51,007 nt of DNA from Candidatus Ventrenecus stercoripullorum (GCA_018712835.1 DVGF01000061.1:1-51007); one strand, 5' to 3'; positions 42,132 through 50,064 are shown, numbered from the stretch's first letter. Notes: generated from the letters alone by a model not told the origin. Numbers and translations: made by a program.

Positions 42132-43256
42132 ATGAATGATGCTATTTTTTCTCAATTAGATTTTGGGCCTCTTGAAGAGTTTTTACGCGAGGACAATGTT
42201 ACCGATATTTCGTACACGAATGGTGGACAAGTTTGGCTTAAAACATTGGACAAAGGTGTATATCAAGTAGATCGCCCCGAGATTAATAATGCTTTAATGG
42301 AGAAATTGGCATTTCAATGTGCAAATGTTATGGGTAAGACATTTAATATGGCTCATCCAATGCTGGATGCTGAAAGTGCTGAATTGCGTATGAATTTTAT
42401 TCATGATTCCATTGCTACAAATGGTATTGCATGCGTTATTCGTAAAACTCCAGCAAAGATTCGTTTGAATAAGGAGAAGTTATTAAACGAAAAATATGTT
42501 ACTGCTTCTGTTCATGAATTTTTGATGCAATGTGTTAAGGGACATGCCAATATCATTGTTAGTGGAGAAACTGGTTCTGGTAAAACCGAGCTTGTTAAAT
42601 ATTTAGCAAGTCATATTGCCGAAAATGAAAAAATTATTACAATTGAAGATACTTTGGAATTACACTTGGATCGTATCTTTCCACATCGTGATATTGTGGC
42701 ACTTAAAACAAATAATATAGCTAGTTATAGTGATGTTTTGGTTGCTTGTATGCGTCAGAACCCAGTTTGGATACTATTATCCGAGGTTCGTAGTGCAGAG
42801 GCTGTTATGGCAGTTCGTAACTCTATTTCTTCTGGACACCATATTTTGTCTACTATTCACTCTGATAAAGCTAGTTTAATTCCAATGCGTATGTTTGCCT
42901 TAATTGAAAGTAATATTGATGTAGAACAATTCGTTACAACGATACATCGTTATGTACAAATTGGTATTTATGTTAAAGGTTATATGAGTAAAGAGCTTGG
43001 TCGATTCCAACGTGAGATTATGGAAGTTTGTGAATTTTATGTAGATGAAAATAACAAGCCACAAGTAAATATCATATATAAGAAGACTCTAACAGGAGAT
43101 ATTACTATGAATAATCCAACTAAATATTTGCGTGATTATTTAGGAATTAGTGGTGTTGTGTTAGAAGATGATATTTTTAAATTAGATGAGCAGGCCGGAA
43201 TAAAGCCAACACTCACCGAGGAAAGCAATACTGCTCCGGCAGTAGAGACTTTATAA
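42132..43256 (+). CDS. cpaF: CpaF/TadA-type secretion ATPase
   Basis: 374 residues. Hexameric motor of Tad pili; it powers fibre extension from the cytosolic face of the TadB/TadC platform. Walker A is GETGSGKT (145-152), followed by IITIEDTLELHL (Asp box), the Walker B region VWILLSEVRSAEAV (about 212-225) and the His box SGHHILSTIHSD. The N-terminal part (LEEFLREDNVTDISYTNGG) matches CpaF. GGGGTGATAG precedes the ATG. The length and N-domain are closer to CpaF than to GspE/PilB, and no zinc-binding C4 motif is present. Confidence 0.93.
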   Translation: MNDAIFSQLDFGPLEEFLREDNVTDISYTNGGQVWLKTLDKGVYQVDRPEINNALMEKLAFQCANVMGKTFNMAHPMLDAESAELRMNFIHDSIATNGIACVIRKTPAKIRLNKEKLLNEKYVTASVHEFLMQCVKGHANIIVSGETGSGKTELVKYLASHIAENEKIITIEDTLELHLDRIFPHRDIVALKTNNIASYSDVLVACMRQNPVWILLSEVRSAEAVMAVRNSISSGHHILSTIHSDKASLIPMRMFALIESNIDVEQFVTTIHRYVQIGIYVKGYMSKELGRFQREIMEVCEFYVDENNKPQVNIIYKKTLTGDITMNNPTKYLRDYLGISGVVLEDDIFKLDEQAGIKPTLTEESNTAPAVETL

Positions 43257-43269
43257 AGAGGTGATAGTC

Positions 43270-44166
43270 ATGATAGAATTAATTATATTAATTGCTTTAG
43301 CCGTTTTTGCACTTACTTATCGATTTAATAATGGGGAGAATGTCTATAAATTCTTTGTTACTTCTGTTGCAACTGCTTATGATAAGTATGCTCCTTATAG
43401 TTTTAAGGAAGTGCGTAAGAAAACGAAAGAGTTGGGGCAAGAGTATACGACAAGACAATATTTGACTCAGATTGCAGTATTTGCGATCGTGGCTTTTGGT
43501 ATTACTTATTTATATTTTTATAATATTATTATTTCGGCTATTTATGCTTTGATAGCAATTGCTTTTATTCCATATCTTGCATATTTACGTTGTCAAAAGG
43601 TATATAGCGAATTTATATTTGAACAAGTACAAATTTATACTACAAACGTTATTATGGAATTTAATACGACACAGAGTTTCGTAAAATCTTTGGAAGGTGT
43701 GCGAGATTCTGGAATTTTGGAAGACCCAGTATTACAAGATGTTAAAACCATGATTGATATGTCTTATCAAAATGGTACGATTGATGAATCTATTGAATTT
43801 TTTAATCATAAATATCCATTTTATATGGTAAAGAATATGAACCAATTGTTTTTGCAAATTACTAAAGAGGGTGCAAAGGACTCTGGACAAGCTCTTGAAA
43901 ATATGTCCATGGATATCGATGCCTTAGTAGAAGGGGTATATCGAGATCAAATTGACCGTAAAGAATTCCATAGACGATTTGTTACTTTCGGTTTAGCGCT
44001 TTTTTTGCTGGTAATGGCGATGCAGTTCTTACTTGGAACAGACTCTTATATTGAACTACTTGATATGTGGTATGTACAACTTATTCTACATGCGATTATT
44101 ATTATAAATTGTTTCTTCTTAATTAGTGGTGAGAAGTTCTACTATGAAGATGTGGGGGTGGAATAA
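43270..44166 (+). CDS. tadB: TadB-like membrane platform protein
   Basis: 298 residues from the ATG at 43270, since AGAGGTGAT lies 6 nt upstream (GTG at 43261 falls inside the ribosome site). There are hydrophobic segments near the N-terminus (1-20), at about 72-105 and two near the C-terminus (about 237-256, 268-290). The central region contains the T2SSF/TadB cytoplasmic helices (FNTTQSFVKSLEGV, ENMSMDIDALVEGVYRDQ). It pairs with TadC to form the inner-membrane platform contacted by CpaF. One-base overlap (TAATG) with the next gene. Confidence 0.85.
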   Translation: MIELIILIALAVFALTYRFNNGENVYKFFVTSVATAYDKYAPYSFKEVRKKTKELGQEYTTRQYLTQIAVFAIVAFGITYLYFYNIIISAIYALIAIAFIPYLAYLRCQKVYSEFIFEQVQIYTTNVIMEFNTTQSFVKSLEGVRDSGILEDPVLQDVKTMIDMSYQNGTIDESIEFFNHKYPFYMVKNMNQLFLQITKEGAKDSGQALENMSMDIDALVEGVYRDQIDRKEFHRRFVTFGLALFLLVMAMQFLLGTDSYIELLDMWYVQLILHAIIIINCFFLISGEKFYYEDVGVE

Positions 44167-44954
44167 TGTACTTTGAAGTTTTTGCCTTAGCAGCTATCTT
44201 ATTATTTGGTTTGAATTATACTGGTAAAATTAGTGCGAATCGTTTCGTTTCTGATAATGAGGTATATTTTAGAAAACTGAAAGAGAGTGATTGGGATTTT
44301 TATGTAAAAGCAAAGTATGGCGATACTGCAAATCCTGACTTCTTATTTAATAAAAGAGTAAAGAATGGCCTTTTAGCTATTGTAGTCATGTTGTGTTTCT
44401 TTATTTCTAATTTGACTTATATTACTGTTTTATTTAGTGTTTTAGCAGGCTATTTGGTTTTTAAAATGGATTATTCTAATATTAAAAAGTATTATAAGCG
44501 TCATTTAAATGAAATTGATGCAATGTTACCACATTATTTAAAGGGACTAGAAATTTTAATTCAGCATTATACTGTTCCAGTAGCGCTTGGTAAATCTATT
44601 GAAGATGCACCTCCTATTTTTAAAGAGGGGCTTCAAGAAATGATTAAGCAAATTAATGATGGTGATGATAGCATTAATCCTTATATGAATTTTGCTAAAA
44701 CGTATCCTGTTCGTGATTCAATGCGAATGATGCGTTTGTTATATCGTTTGTCTTTAGGACGTCAAGAGCATAAACAAGAGCAATTACTAACGTTTTCGAA
44801 AACCATTTCTAACTTGCAACAAAAGGCTCGAGAACTTAAGTATAAACAACGTTTAGAGAAGATGGAAAGTAAGACTATGAAGATGTTAATTACAACTGGT
44901 TTAGGTGTTATGGTCCTATTGATTTTCGCGGTGCTCATGTTAATGAATATGTAA
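44166..44954 (+). CDS. tadC: TadC-like membrane platform protein
   Basis: 262 residues. Hydrophobic segments at about 4-18, 67-100 and 241-260 bracket a cytoplasmic helical domain with HLNEIDAMLPHYLKGLEIL and TVPVALGKSIEDAP, the T2SSF pattern of TadC. It completes the TadB/TadC pair. A promoter for the downstream pilin genes starts just past the stop, so the pilins can be expressed separately from the assembly machinery. Confidence 0.85.
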   Translation: MYFEVFALAAILLFGLNYTGKISANRFVSDNEVYFRKLKESDWDFYVKAKYGDTANPDFLFNKRVKNGLLAIVVMLCFFISNLTYITVLFSVLAGYLVFKMDYSNIKKYYKRHLNEIDAMLPHYLKGLEILIQHYTVPVALGKSIEDAPPIFKEGLQEMIKQINDGDDSINPYMNFAKTYPVRDSMRMMRLLYRLSLGRQEHKQEQLLTFSKTISNLQQKARELKYKQRLEKMESKTMKMLITTGLGVMVLLIFAVLMLMNM

Positions 44955-44959
44955 AAATA

Positions 44960-44988
44960 TTGATATTTTATGAAAAAAAAGTTATAAT
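44960..44988 (+). promoter_or_regulatory. promoter of the pilin-like gene cluster
   Basis: TTGATA (44960-44965), 17 bp, TATAAT (44983-44988); a strong internal promoter that would give high pilin expression relative to the assembly genes. Confidence 0.8.
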
Positions 44989-45018
44989 AAAAAAGAAATA
45001 GATAGGAGGAGAGAGTTA

Positions 45019-45276
45019 GTGAAGGAAGCAACAGGTGAATTAAATATGACAGTTGTTACAGTAGTTGCAATTGCCGCTGTAGCTGCGTTCTTCTATGCAT
45101 TTGTTTGGCCTGCTATTCAAAGAAGTATTGAACAAAATACAAGATGTGCAGCCGCTCAAAATTGTCAATGTGACGGTGATACTTGTGATTGTCAATGGTT
45201 GAACGATGAAGGTACGTATGAAGATATTGAATGTCCAAACAACGATACAACTGGTAATACCCAAAATAACGGGTAA
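45019..45276 (+). CDS. small pilin-like protein (major pilin candidate 1)
   Basis: 85 residues, GTG start with GGAGGAGAG upstream. Short leader MKEATGELN, one hydrophobic helix (about 11-32, ending WPAI), then a Cys-rich head of about 45 residues (CAAAQNCQCDGDTCDCQ). Size and layout match Flp-type pilins, but the G-FTLxE or G-xxxxEY cleavage consensus is absent. It is paralogous to the next gene, sharing MKEATGELN-TV and FFY-x-x-WPAI. Placed first after the strong promoter, it is a good candidate for the fibre subunit. Confidence 0.7.
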   Translation: MKEATGELNMTVVTVVAIAAVAAFFYAFVWPAIQRSIEQNTRCAAAQNCQCDGDTCDCQWLNDEGTYEDIECPNNDTTGNTQNNG

Positions 45277-45291
45277 TAAAGGGAGGTAAAC

Positions 45292-45537
45292 ATGAAAGAA
45301 GCGACTGGTGAGTTAAATACAACAGTTATTGTGGTTATTATAGTGGCTATGCTAGTAGCTTTTTTCTATTTTACTATCTGGCCGGCCATTAAAAATAACA
45401 TGAATGCAAATAGTGCATGTGCGAAAGCGATTTGTCCTAGTGAAAATCGTAGTAGTGATGGACGGACTGTAGAATGTTATGTTTTGGATAAAAATGGCAA
45501 CAGGTCTGATACTTTTACATGCGTTTGGAAAGGTTAA
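45292..45537 (+). CDS. small pilin-like protein (major pilin candidate 2)
   Basis: 81 residues, ATG after GGGAGG. It shares the MKEATGELNTTV leader and a hydrophobic helix (about 11-32) ending IWPAIKN with the preceding protein. The head has four Cys in a different pattern (SACAKAICPS, ECYV, FTCVW). Tandem duplication with divergent heads suggests two alternative or co-polymerising subunits. Only 15 bp separates it from either neighbour. Confidence 0.7.
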   Translation: MKEATGELNTTVIVVIIVAMLVAFFYFTIWPAIKNNMNANSACAKAICPSENRSSDGRTVECYVLDKNGNRSDTFTCVWKG

Positions 45538-45552
45538 TAGAGAGGTGGTTAA

Positions 45553-46077
45553 ATGAGAGAAGCCATAGGTGGAACCTGGTTATTTCAAATTGTGATTGTG
45601 TTTATTTTACTATTCACAGGTTTTTTATGCTTGTCTATTAACCGTTCTAAAGCATTTAACGTGAAGGATCAAATTATACAAACGATTCAAAGTTATAATG
45701 GAATAGATTTGACAAGTGAATATGAAGATGGTGAAGAAGGGCCATTGGCAGATATTATTTCTTATATTTCTTCAAATTCTTATCGAACTACTGGTAATGT
45801 TCCAGAGCCAGAAAAAGTTGGAGATGATATTGTCGAATATGTATGCTATACACGTGATGGTAGAATTACAACATCTAATCCTGTTTTTTGTATTGCTCCA
45901 ATTCGTGTGGATAGCGAGGGGTGTGCAAGTGGAGAAACTTGTTTTAATGAACTTCCCGATATGACTTATTATCGTGTTGTAGTATTTTATCAGTTAGATT
46001 TACCAATTTTCCATGATTTATTTAATTTTAAGATTGTTGGAGATACTAAAACCTTGTTTGGAGGTGCTAGTGTATGA
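45553..46077 (+). CDS. minor pilin/pseudopilin-like protein 1
   Basis: 174 residues: leader MREAIGGTW, hydrophobic helix (about 9-28), a helical spine (SINRSKAFNVKDQIIQTIQS) and a globular head of about 110 residues with three or four Cys, ending in a beta-rich stretch (FKIVGDTKTLFGG). The head resembles the next protein's (DLPIFHDLFNFKIVGDTKT against SLPIIGDIFTFSVDGETVD), so the two are paralogues. It is probably an initiator or tip minor pilin. ATGA overlap with the next gene. Confidence 0.7.
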   Translation: MREAIGGTWLFQIVIVFILLFTGFLCLSINRSKAFNVKDQIIQTIQSYNGIDLTSEYEDGEEGPLADIISYISSNSYRTTGNVPEPEKVGDDIVEYVCYTRDGRITTSNPVFCIAPIRVDSEGCASGETCFNELPDMTYYRVVVFYQLDLPIFHDLFNFKIVGDTKTLFGGASV

Positions 46078-46544
46078 GACAAGCGATAGGTACGACATGG
46101 ATTATGCAATTAGTAATCATTTTTATGCTTATTTTTGTCGCATTTCTTGCATTAACTATTAATTATACAAAAGCGTTTAAAATGAAAAATGAACTTATTA
46201 CTTTTGTTGAAAAGAATGAAGGAATTAGCGAAAGAGAAGATGGGACCCTTGATTTAATCAATAACTATTTGGAGTATAATGGTTATAGTGTTCGAGGTGG
46301 GTGTCCTGAAGGTAGTTACGGGATAGATGATTTAAATGATCCTGTCTTAAAAGAAGCACAAGATGGTGAACGTTATTATTATTGTATTCAAAAGATTCCG
46401 ACTGCTGGACCTTCTACAATGGAACGAGCTAGATATCATGTGACAATATTTTTCCATTTCAGTTTACCAATTATTGGAGATATTTTTACATTTTCTGTAG
46501 ATGGTGAGACAGTGGATATTACGAATCCAGTTGACAGTTTATAA
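46074..46544 (+). CDS. minor pilin/pseudopilin-like protein 2
   Basis: 156 residues, paralogue of the preceding protein: leader MRQAIGTTW, hydrophobic helix (about 9-28), NYTKAFKMKNELI spine and a head with two Cys (GGCPEG, YYYCIQ). The start overlaps the previous stop by 4 nt, so the pair is translationally coupled and likely made in equal amounts. The CpaE-like gene follows 16 bp later. Confidence 0.7.
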   Translation: MRQAIGTTWIMQLVIIFMLIFVAFLALTINYTKAFKMKNELITFVEKNEGISEREDGTLDLINNYLEYNGYSVRGGCPEGSYGIDDLNDPVLKEAQDGERYYYCIQKIPTAGPSTMERARYHVTIFFHFSLPIIGDIFTFSVDGETVDITNPVDSL

Positions 46545-46560
46545 TAAAGGGGTGAATAGG

Positions 46561-47589
46561 ATGAACGTAAAAATTGTAAATAAGTATGCGTCTTTATTGG
46601 CTGATTTAGATATTGATTTTATTAAGAGCGTAGAAGGAGAATTTACTTCTGAAGAAATTATTATGCAATTTAGTAATTTTTTCTATAATAAAATGATTAT
46701 CGATATTACAGCAATTAAAGGGTATCAAGATATTACGAAAATTCAAGAATTATCTGTAAATATGGATATGAGTAAAGTCATTTTACTTCTTGATGATTCG
46801 GAGATTGTAAATAGTCCTAGATATTTATCTCAACTTGTTTCTATGGGAATTTATAATTTTACTAGAAATGTTGATGCCATTAAATTTTTAATTGATAATC
46901 CAAATACTTATAAGGATGTTGCTCAGTATCATCAATTAAATATGAATATGGTGGCTCCAACTGCAGAGGCAACTGATACAGATACGGGAGCTTTTGGTGG
47001 GTCTCCGACTATTGTATACGAACAAAGAGATTTGAGAATTATTGGTATTAAAAATGTTACTGAACATGCTGGTAGTACGACATTAACTTATTTGTTAAAG
47101 AAACAATTAGAAAAGAAATATAAAGTTGTAGCAGTAGAAGTAGATGATAATGATTTTATGTATTTGAATGATAAGACACTCAAACATACTAATCATATGG
47201 AATTACAAAATTTTATTGCGGCAAATTATACGGCTGATGTTATTTTAGTTGATTTAAATGATCATGGAGCGGTTTCTTCTTGTAATGAGGTTTTATACTT
47301 GATTGAACCTGGACTTATTAAATTAAATAAATTAATTCGTAAAGACCGTCATGCGTTTGAAAAGCTAAAAGGCGAAAAGATTATTTTAAATCGTAGTGTA
47401 TTAAATAATACTGATGTTGCTGATTTTGAATATGAGTCTCGTAGTAAAGTGTATTTTAATATTCCATATTTAGATGATAAATTAGATAATAATCATGTTT
47501 TAAATGAATTGTTGATTAAAATGGGATTTGCTCGTTTGGATGATGATAATTCTGAAAAGGGTGGCAAGTTGTTTAGTATTTTTAAATAG
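46561..47589 (+). CDS. CpaE/TadZ-like protein with degenerate P-loop
   Basis: 342 residues from the ATG at 46561 (AGGGGTGAATAGG upstream); the longer frame begins inside the preceding gene. An N-terminal receiver-like region (about 1-125) precedes a MinD/ParA-fold domain from about 155: IIGIKNVTEHAGSTTLTYLL, VVAVEVDDN, ADVILVDLND. CpaE/TadZ localises the Tad machine at the membrane. The deviant Walker A would read KGGxGKTT; here it is K164...G171-S172-T173-T174, so the catalytic Lys is Ser and ATP hydrolysis is doubtful. A scaffold role without hydrolysis, as proposed for atypical TadZ, is plausible. Confidence 0.78.
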   Translation: MNVKIVNKYASLLADLDIDFIKSVEGEFTSEEIIMQFSNFFYNKMIIDITAIKGYQDITKIQELSVNMDMSKVILLLDDSEIVNSPRYLSQLVSMGIYNFTRNVDAIKFLIDNPNTYKDVAQYHQLNMNMVAPTAEATDTDTGAFGGSPTIVYEQRDLRIIGIKNVTEHAGSTTLTYLLKKQLEKKYKVVAVEVDDNDFMYLNDKTLKHTNHMELQNFIAANYTADVILVDLNDHGAVSSCNEVLYLIEPGLIKLNKLIRKDRHAFEKLKGEKIILNRSVLNNTDVADFEYESRSKVYFNIPYLDDKLDNNHVLNELLIKMGFARLDDDNSEKGGKLFSIFK

Positions 47590-47612
47590 ACTAGAGATTT
47601 CTAGTTTTTTTC
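47590..47612 (+). terminator. terminator after the Tad-like operon
   Basis: ACTAGA (47590-47595), loop GATT, TCTAGT (47600-47605), T7. Confidence 0.8.
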
Positions 47613-47645
47613 TTTTCAGGATAGTAAATTTTTTTGCAATGCTTA

Positions 47646-47674
47646 TTGAAAGTTAAAATATTTTTTGATATAAT
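47646..47674 (+). promoter_or_regulatory. promoter of the repeat-protein gene pair
   Basis: TTGAAA (47646-47651), 17 bp, TATAAT (47669-47674) with TGA directly before the -10. Confidence 0.8.
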
Positions 47675-47700
47675 CTCTATAGAATAGCGAGGGGAATAAA

Positions 47701-47982
47701 ATGAAAGAAAAAGTGATATTAGCGCGTCCTAATGGTGAGATGGATGAAAAAGATGTAATTTGTCATTTCAAATCAGTAGATGATAGTCGTCCTAATATAA
47801 AGAATGTTCCTATTTTAGTAATCGATAAAAAAGAAACTAATAACGGGAATCAGGTTTTAGAGTTTTTTTGGGAAAAAGATGGTATTTATCAACCAATTTT
47901 AGATGATGCAGCATGGAGTGAAGTAAAAGGTGTTGTGGTTGATATTATTAAATCAAATGTTGAAGTGGCAGGTGTAGAATAA
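47701..47982 (+). CDS. small cytosolic protein of unknown function
   Basis: 93 residues, no membrane segment, no recognised domain. The sequence alternates strands and helices (KVILARPNGEMDEKD, NVPILVIDKKE, QVLEFFWEKDG) and could be a small alpha/beta module. GCGAGGGG is 6 nt before the ATG. Its TAA overlaps the following ATG by one base, so it is coupled to the Pro/Thr-rich repeat protein and may bind it. Confidence 0.65.
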   Translation: MKEKVILARPNGEMDEKDVICHFKSVDDSRPNIKNVPILVIDKKETNNGNQVLEFFWEKDGIYQPILDDAAWSEVKGVVVDIIKSNVEVAGVE

Positions 47983-48875
47983 TGGCAAAAGTAATTTTTT
48001 TAAATACACAAATTGGTGGAATTGAAACGTTACCAGCAGCTGTAGGGGATGGAAGAACTTTAGGCCTTAATCCAACACAGTTTGATACTTTAAAAAAGAA
48101 TGCAAGTACTGAAATTGTAGAATTTAGTTCTAAAGCTCAAGAACCAGCTTCACAAGCTCCTGTTGAGTCTATTACACCAGAACCAGAAGTTGTTCAAGCT
48201 CCTGTAACTCCAGTTGCTCCTGTGACACCTGAGGCACCAGTTATGCCTGATATAGCACCAAATGTGGGTGTTACTGGACCTACTGAAAATACGATTACAG
48301 AAGTGGTTCAACCAGTTGAACCAACACCAGTAATACCAGAACCAGTTGCTGTAGAGCCTCAAGTAGTTACTCCGGTTATTCCAGATGTAACACCTGTTTC
48401 TGTTACTTCGGAAATTCCAGCTGTAGATACTACTACACCAGTTATGAGTGATGTGACACCGAGTGTAGGAGTTGCTGAAGTACAAGAAAATACTGCTTCT
48501 GAGGTCGTTTCACCAGTTGAACCGACACCAGTTACACCAGTGATACCAGAGCCTGTTATTCAAGAAGAAGCTCCGGCACCGCTTCCTGGTCAAGTTGAAA
48601 TTGTATCTAACAATCCAGATAATACGGATTATGATAAATTAATGACTCAAATTGCTGATATTAATGCGAATTATGATAAGCAAATCGCTGAGTTAAATCA
48701 AAAAAGAACAGAAGAAATTAAACAGGCTTTAGAAGAAAATAAAAATAAAATCGTTGATTATGAAGCTAAGATTAAAGATTTACAAGGGAGAGCAGAAGAA
48801 CATTTAAAGAATGCTCAAGCTGCTGAGACAATTGCTACTATTGCTCAAGCTAATGCTCAAAAGACTCAAGGATAA
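47982..48875 (+). CDS. Pro/Val/Thr/Glu-rich repeat protein with C-terminal coiled coil
   Basis: 297 residues in three parts. A conserved-looking N-terminal module (1 to about 48) begins AKVIFLNTQIGGIETLP. An extended region (about 50-205) is very rich in Pro, Val, Thr and Glu and contains two long imperfect repeats, with the shared skeleton VM-D--P-VGV----EN---EVV-PVEPTPV. A charged coiled coil (about 215-297) closes the protein. There is no signal peptide or membrane segment, so the spacer is intracellular; it could act as a stiff linker or scaffold. No family recognised. Confidence 0.7.
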   Translation: MAKVIFLNTQIGGIETLPAAVGDGRTLGLNPTQFDTLKKNASTEIVEFSSKAQEPASQAPVESITPEPEVVQAPVTPVAPVTPEAPVMPDIAPNVGVTGPTENTITEVVQPVEPTPVIPEPVAVEPQVVTPVIPDVTPVSVTSEIPAVDTTTPVMSDVTPSVGVAEVQENTASEVVSPVEPTPVTPVIPEPVIQEEAPAPLPGQVEIVSNNPDNTDYDKLMTQIADINANYDKQIAELNQKRTEEIKQALEENKNKIVDYEAKIKDLQGRAEEHLKNAQAAETIATIAQANAQKTQG

Positions 48876-48893
48876 TAATTCTTGAGTTTTTTT
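48864..48893 (+). terminator. terminator after the repeat-protein gene
   Basis: ACTCAAG (48864-48870) with CTTGAGT (48881-48887), then T7; the next gene's -10-like TATAGT (48896-48901) follows at once. Confidence 0.8.
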
Positions 48894-48907
48894 CATATAG
48901 TGATACT

Positions 48908-49825
48908 ATGAAAGATATTTTATGGTATTCCTATCACATTTCTATCGATGATATCCAAGAATATCAAGAATATTCTGTTTTTTCGTTGTATGATAAGACG
49001 TATTATTTTACGAAAGTAAAGCGGAGTAAGGAAGAGTTTGAAGATTTATTACAAGTCTGTGAAGAACTAATGCAAAAAAATATTCCTGTGTATTCTTTTA
49101 TTCAGAATATTAACGGGTCTTTTATTACGATGGTTCAGGATAAACCTTATGTATTATTGGAGGTTCGTGATGCAAATTTTGAATATGGTATTTTGGAAAT
49201 GATTGAACGACTTCAATTAGTGAGATTAGTTCCTCAGAAACATGTTTTATATCGAAATGAGTGGGCGAGACTTTGGGGAGAGAAAGTAGATTATTTGGAA
49301 TATCAGGTTCATGAACTTGGCAAGAGTTATCCAGTGATCCTTTCTAGTTTTAGTTATTTTGTTGGCCTTGCTGAGAATGCTATTTGTTATGTTAATCACG
49401 TTCAAAAATTAATGCCTACGCAGAGTCTTGAATTAGTTTTGTCTCATCGCAGAGTTGCCTATCCTAACTATCGGTTAAATTTTGATAATCCTCTTAATTT
49501 TATTTTTGATATTGAGGTACGTGATATTGCTGAGTATTTAAAAAGTATGGCTTTACAAGAACCTAAATATGCTTTGATTGATTTGAAAACTTATTTGACA
49601 ATGCGTAAACCAGATATTTATCAAGCAAGTATGTTATATGCAAGACTTTTTTATCCTTCTTATTATTTTGATTATCATGAAAAAATTATAAATCAAAATA
49701 CTTCTGAAAATGTTTTGTTACCTATTCTTGATCGAGTTGATGAATATGAAACGTTTTTGAAAGATGCTTGGTATTTAATTCATGGGTTTGTTCCGATTGA
49801 ACCTATTCTTTGGATATTAAAATAG
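48908..49825 (+). CDS. degenerate kinase-fold protein (CotS/YsxE-like)
   Basis: 305 residues. The overall course resembles the aminoglycoside-phosphotransferase-fold spore-coat group (CotS, YsxE, YutH): an N-terminal lobe to about 95, LGKSYPVILSSFSYFVGLAENAI near the hinge, and a C-terminal lobe with FIFDIEVRDIAEYLKSM. The catalytic HGD motif expected around 178 is replaced by LSHRRV, so it is probably inactive as a kinase. No Shine-Dalgarno sequence precedes the ATG, and a TATAGT lies 6 nt upstream, so it may be leaderless. Fold assignment is tentative. Confidence 0.5.
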   Translation: MKDILWYSYHISIDDIQEYQEYSVFSLYDKTYYFTKVKRSKEEFEDLLQVCEELMQKNIPVYSFIQNINGSFITMVQDKPYVLLEVRDANFEYGILEMIERLQLVRLVPQKHVLYRNEWARLWGEKVDYLEYQVHELGKSYPVILSSFSYFVGLAENAICYVNHVQKLMPTQSLELVLSHRRVAYPNYRLNFDNPLNFIFDIEVRDIAEYLKSMALQEPKYALIDLKTYLTMRKPDIYQASMLYARLFYPSYYFDYHEKIINQNTSENVLLPILDRVDEYETFLKDAWYLIHGFVPIEPILWILK

Positions 49826-49850
49826 AGTTATAAATCGACGTTTATAACTC
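49825..49850. terminator. bidirectional hairpin between convergent genes
   Basis: Perfect 10-bp stem GAGTTATAAA (49825-49834) / TTTATAACTC (49841-49850), 6-nt loop, overlapping both stop codons; weak T-tract on either side. Confidence 0.7.
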
Positions 49851-50064
49851 CTTTGATTTCTGGTATTTCTTCTTGTAAATAAGATTCTACGGTCTCTTTT
49901 AATGTGATGTCTAGAAAACTGCAACCAGCACAGGCACCACTTAATTTTACATAGACATATCCATCTTCATATTTTATAAATTCGATGTCGCCACCATCCA
50001 TATTAATGAAAGCTTTGATATCATCGACTAGTTCTTGTATTTTTTTTGTTGTTTCTTCTTCCAT
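49828..50064 (-). CDS. NifU C-terminal domain (Nfu-type) iron-sulfur scaffold protein
   Basis: 78 residues consisting of a single NifU C-terminal domain: DGGDIEFIKYEDGYVYVKL then the cluster-binding CAGC motif and the TLKETVESYLQEEIP helix. It holds a transient [4Fe-4S] cluster between two subunits and delivers it to apo-proteins, one candidate being the ferredoxin encoded at 18.1 kb. The minus-strand ATG at 50064 has AGGAGG upstream. It is convergent with the kinase-fold gene. Confidence 0.92.
   Translation of the reverse strand: MEEETTKKIQELVDDIKAFINMDGGDIEFIKYEDGYVYVKLSGACAGCSFLDITLKETVESYLQEEIPEIKGVINVDL

Noticed and set aside
18495-47589. Idea that the whole region is an integrated conjugative element
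   Set aside because: A VirD4-type ATPase and a lysozyme are present, but I see no integrase, relaxase, VirB4, att duplication or oriT, and housekeeping genes (YutD, RmuC) lie within it.
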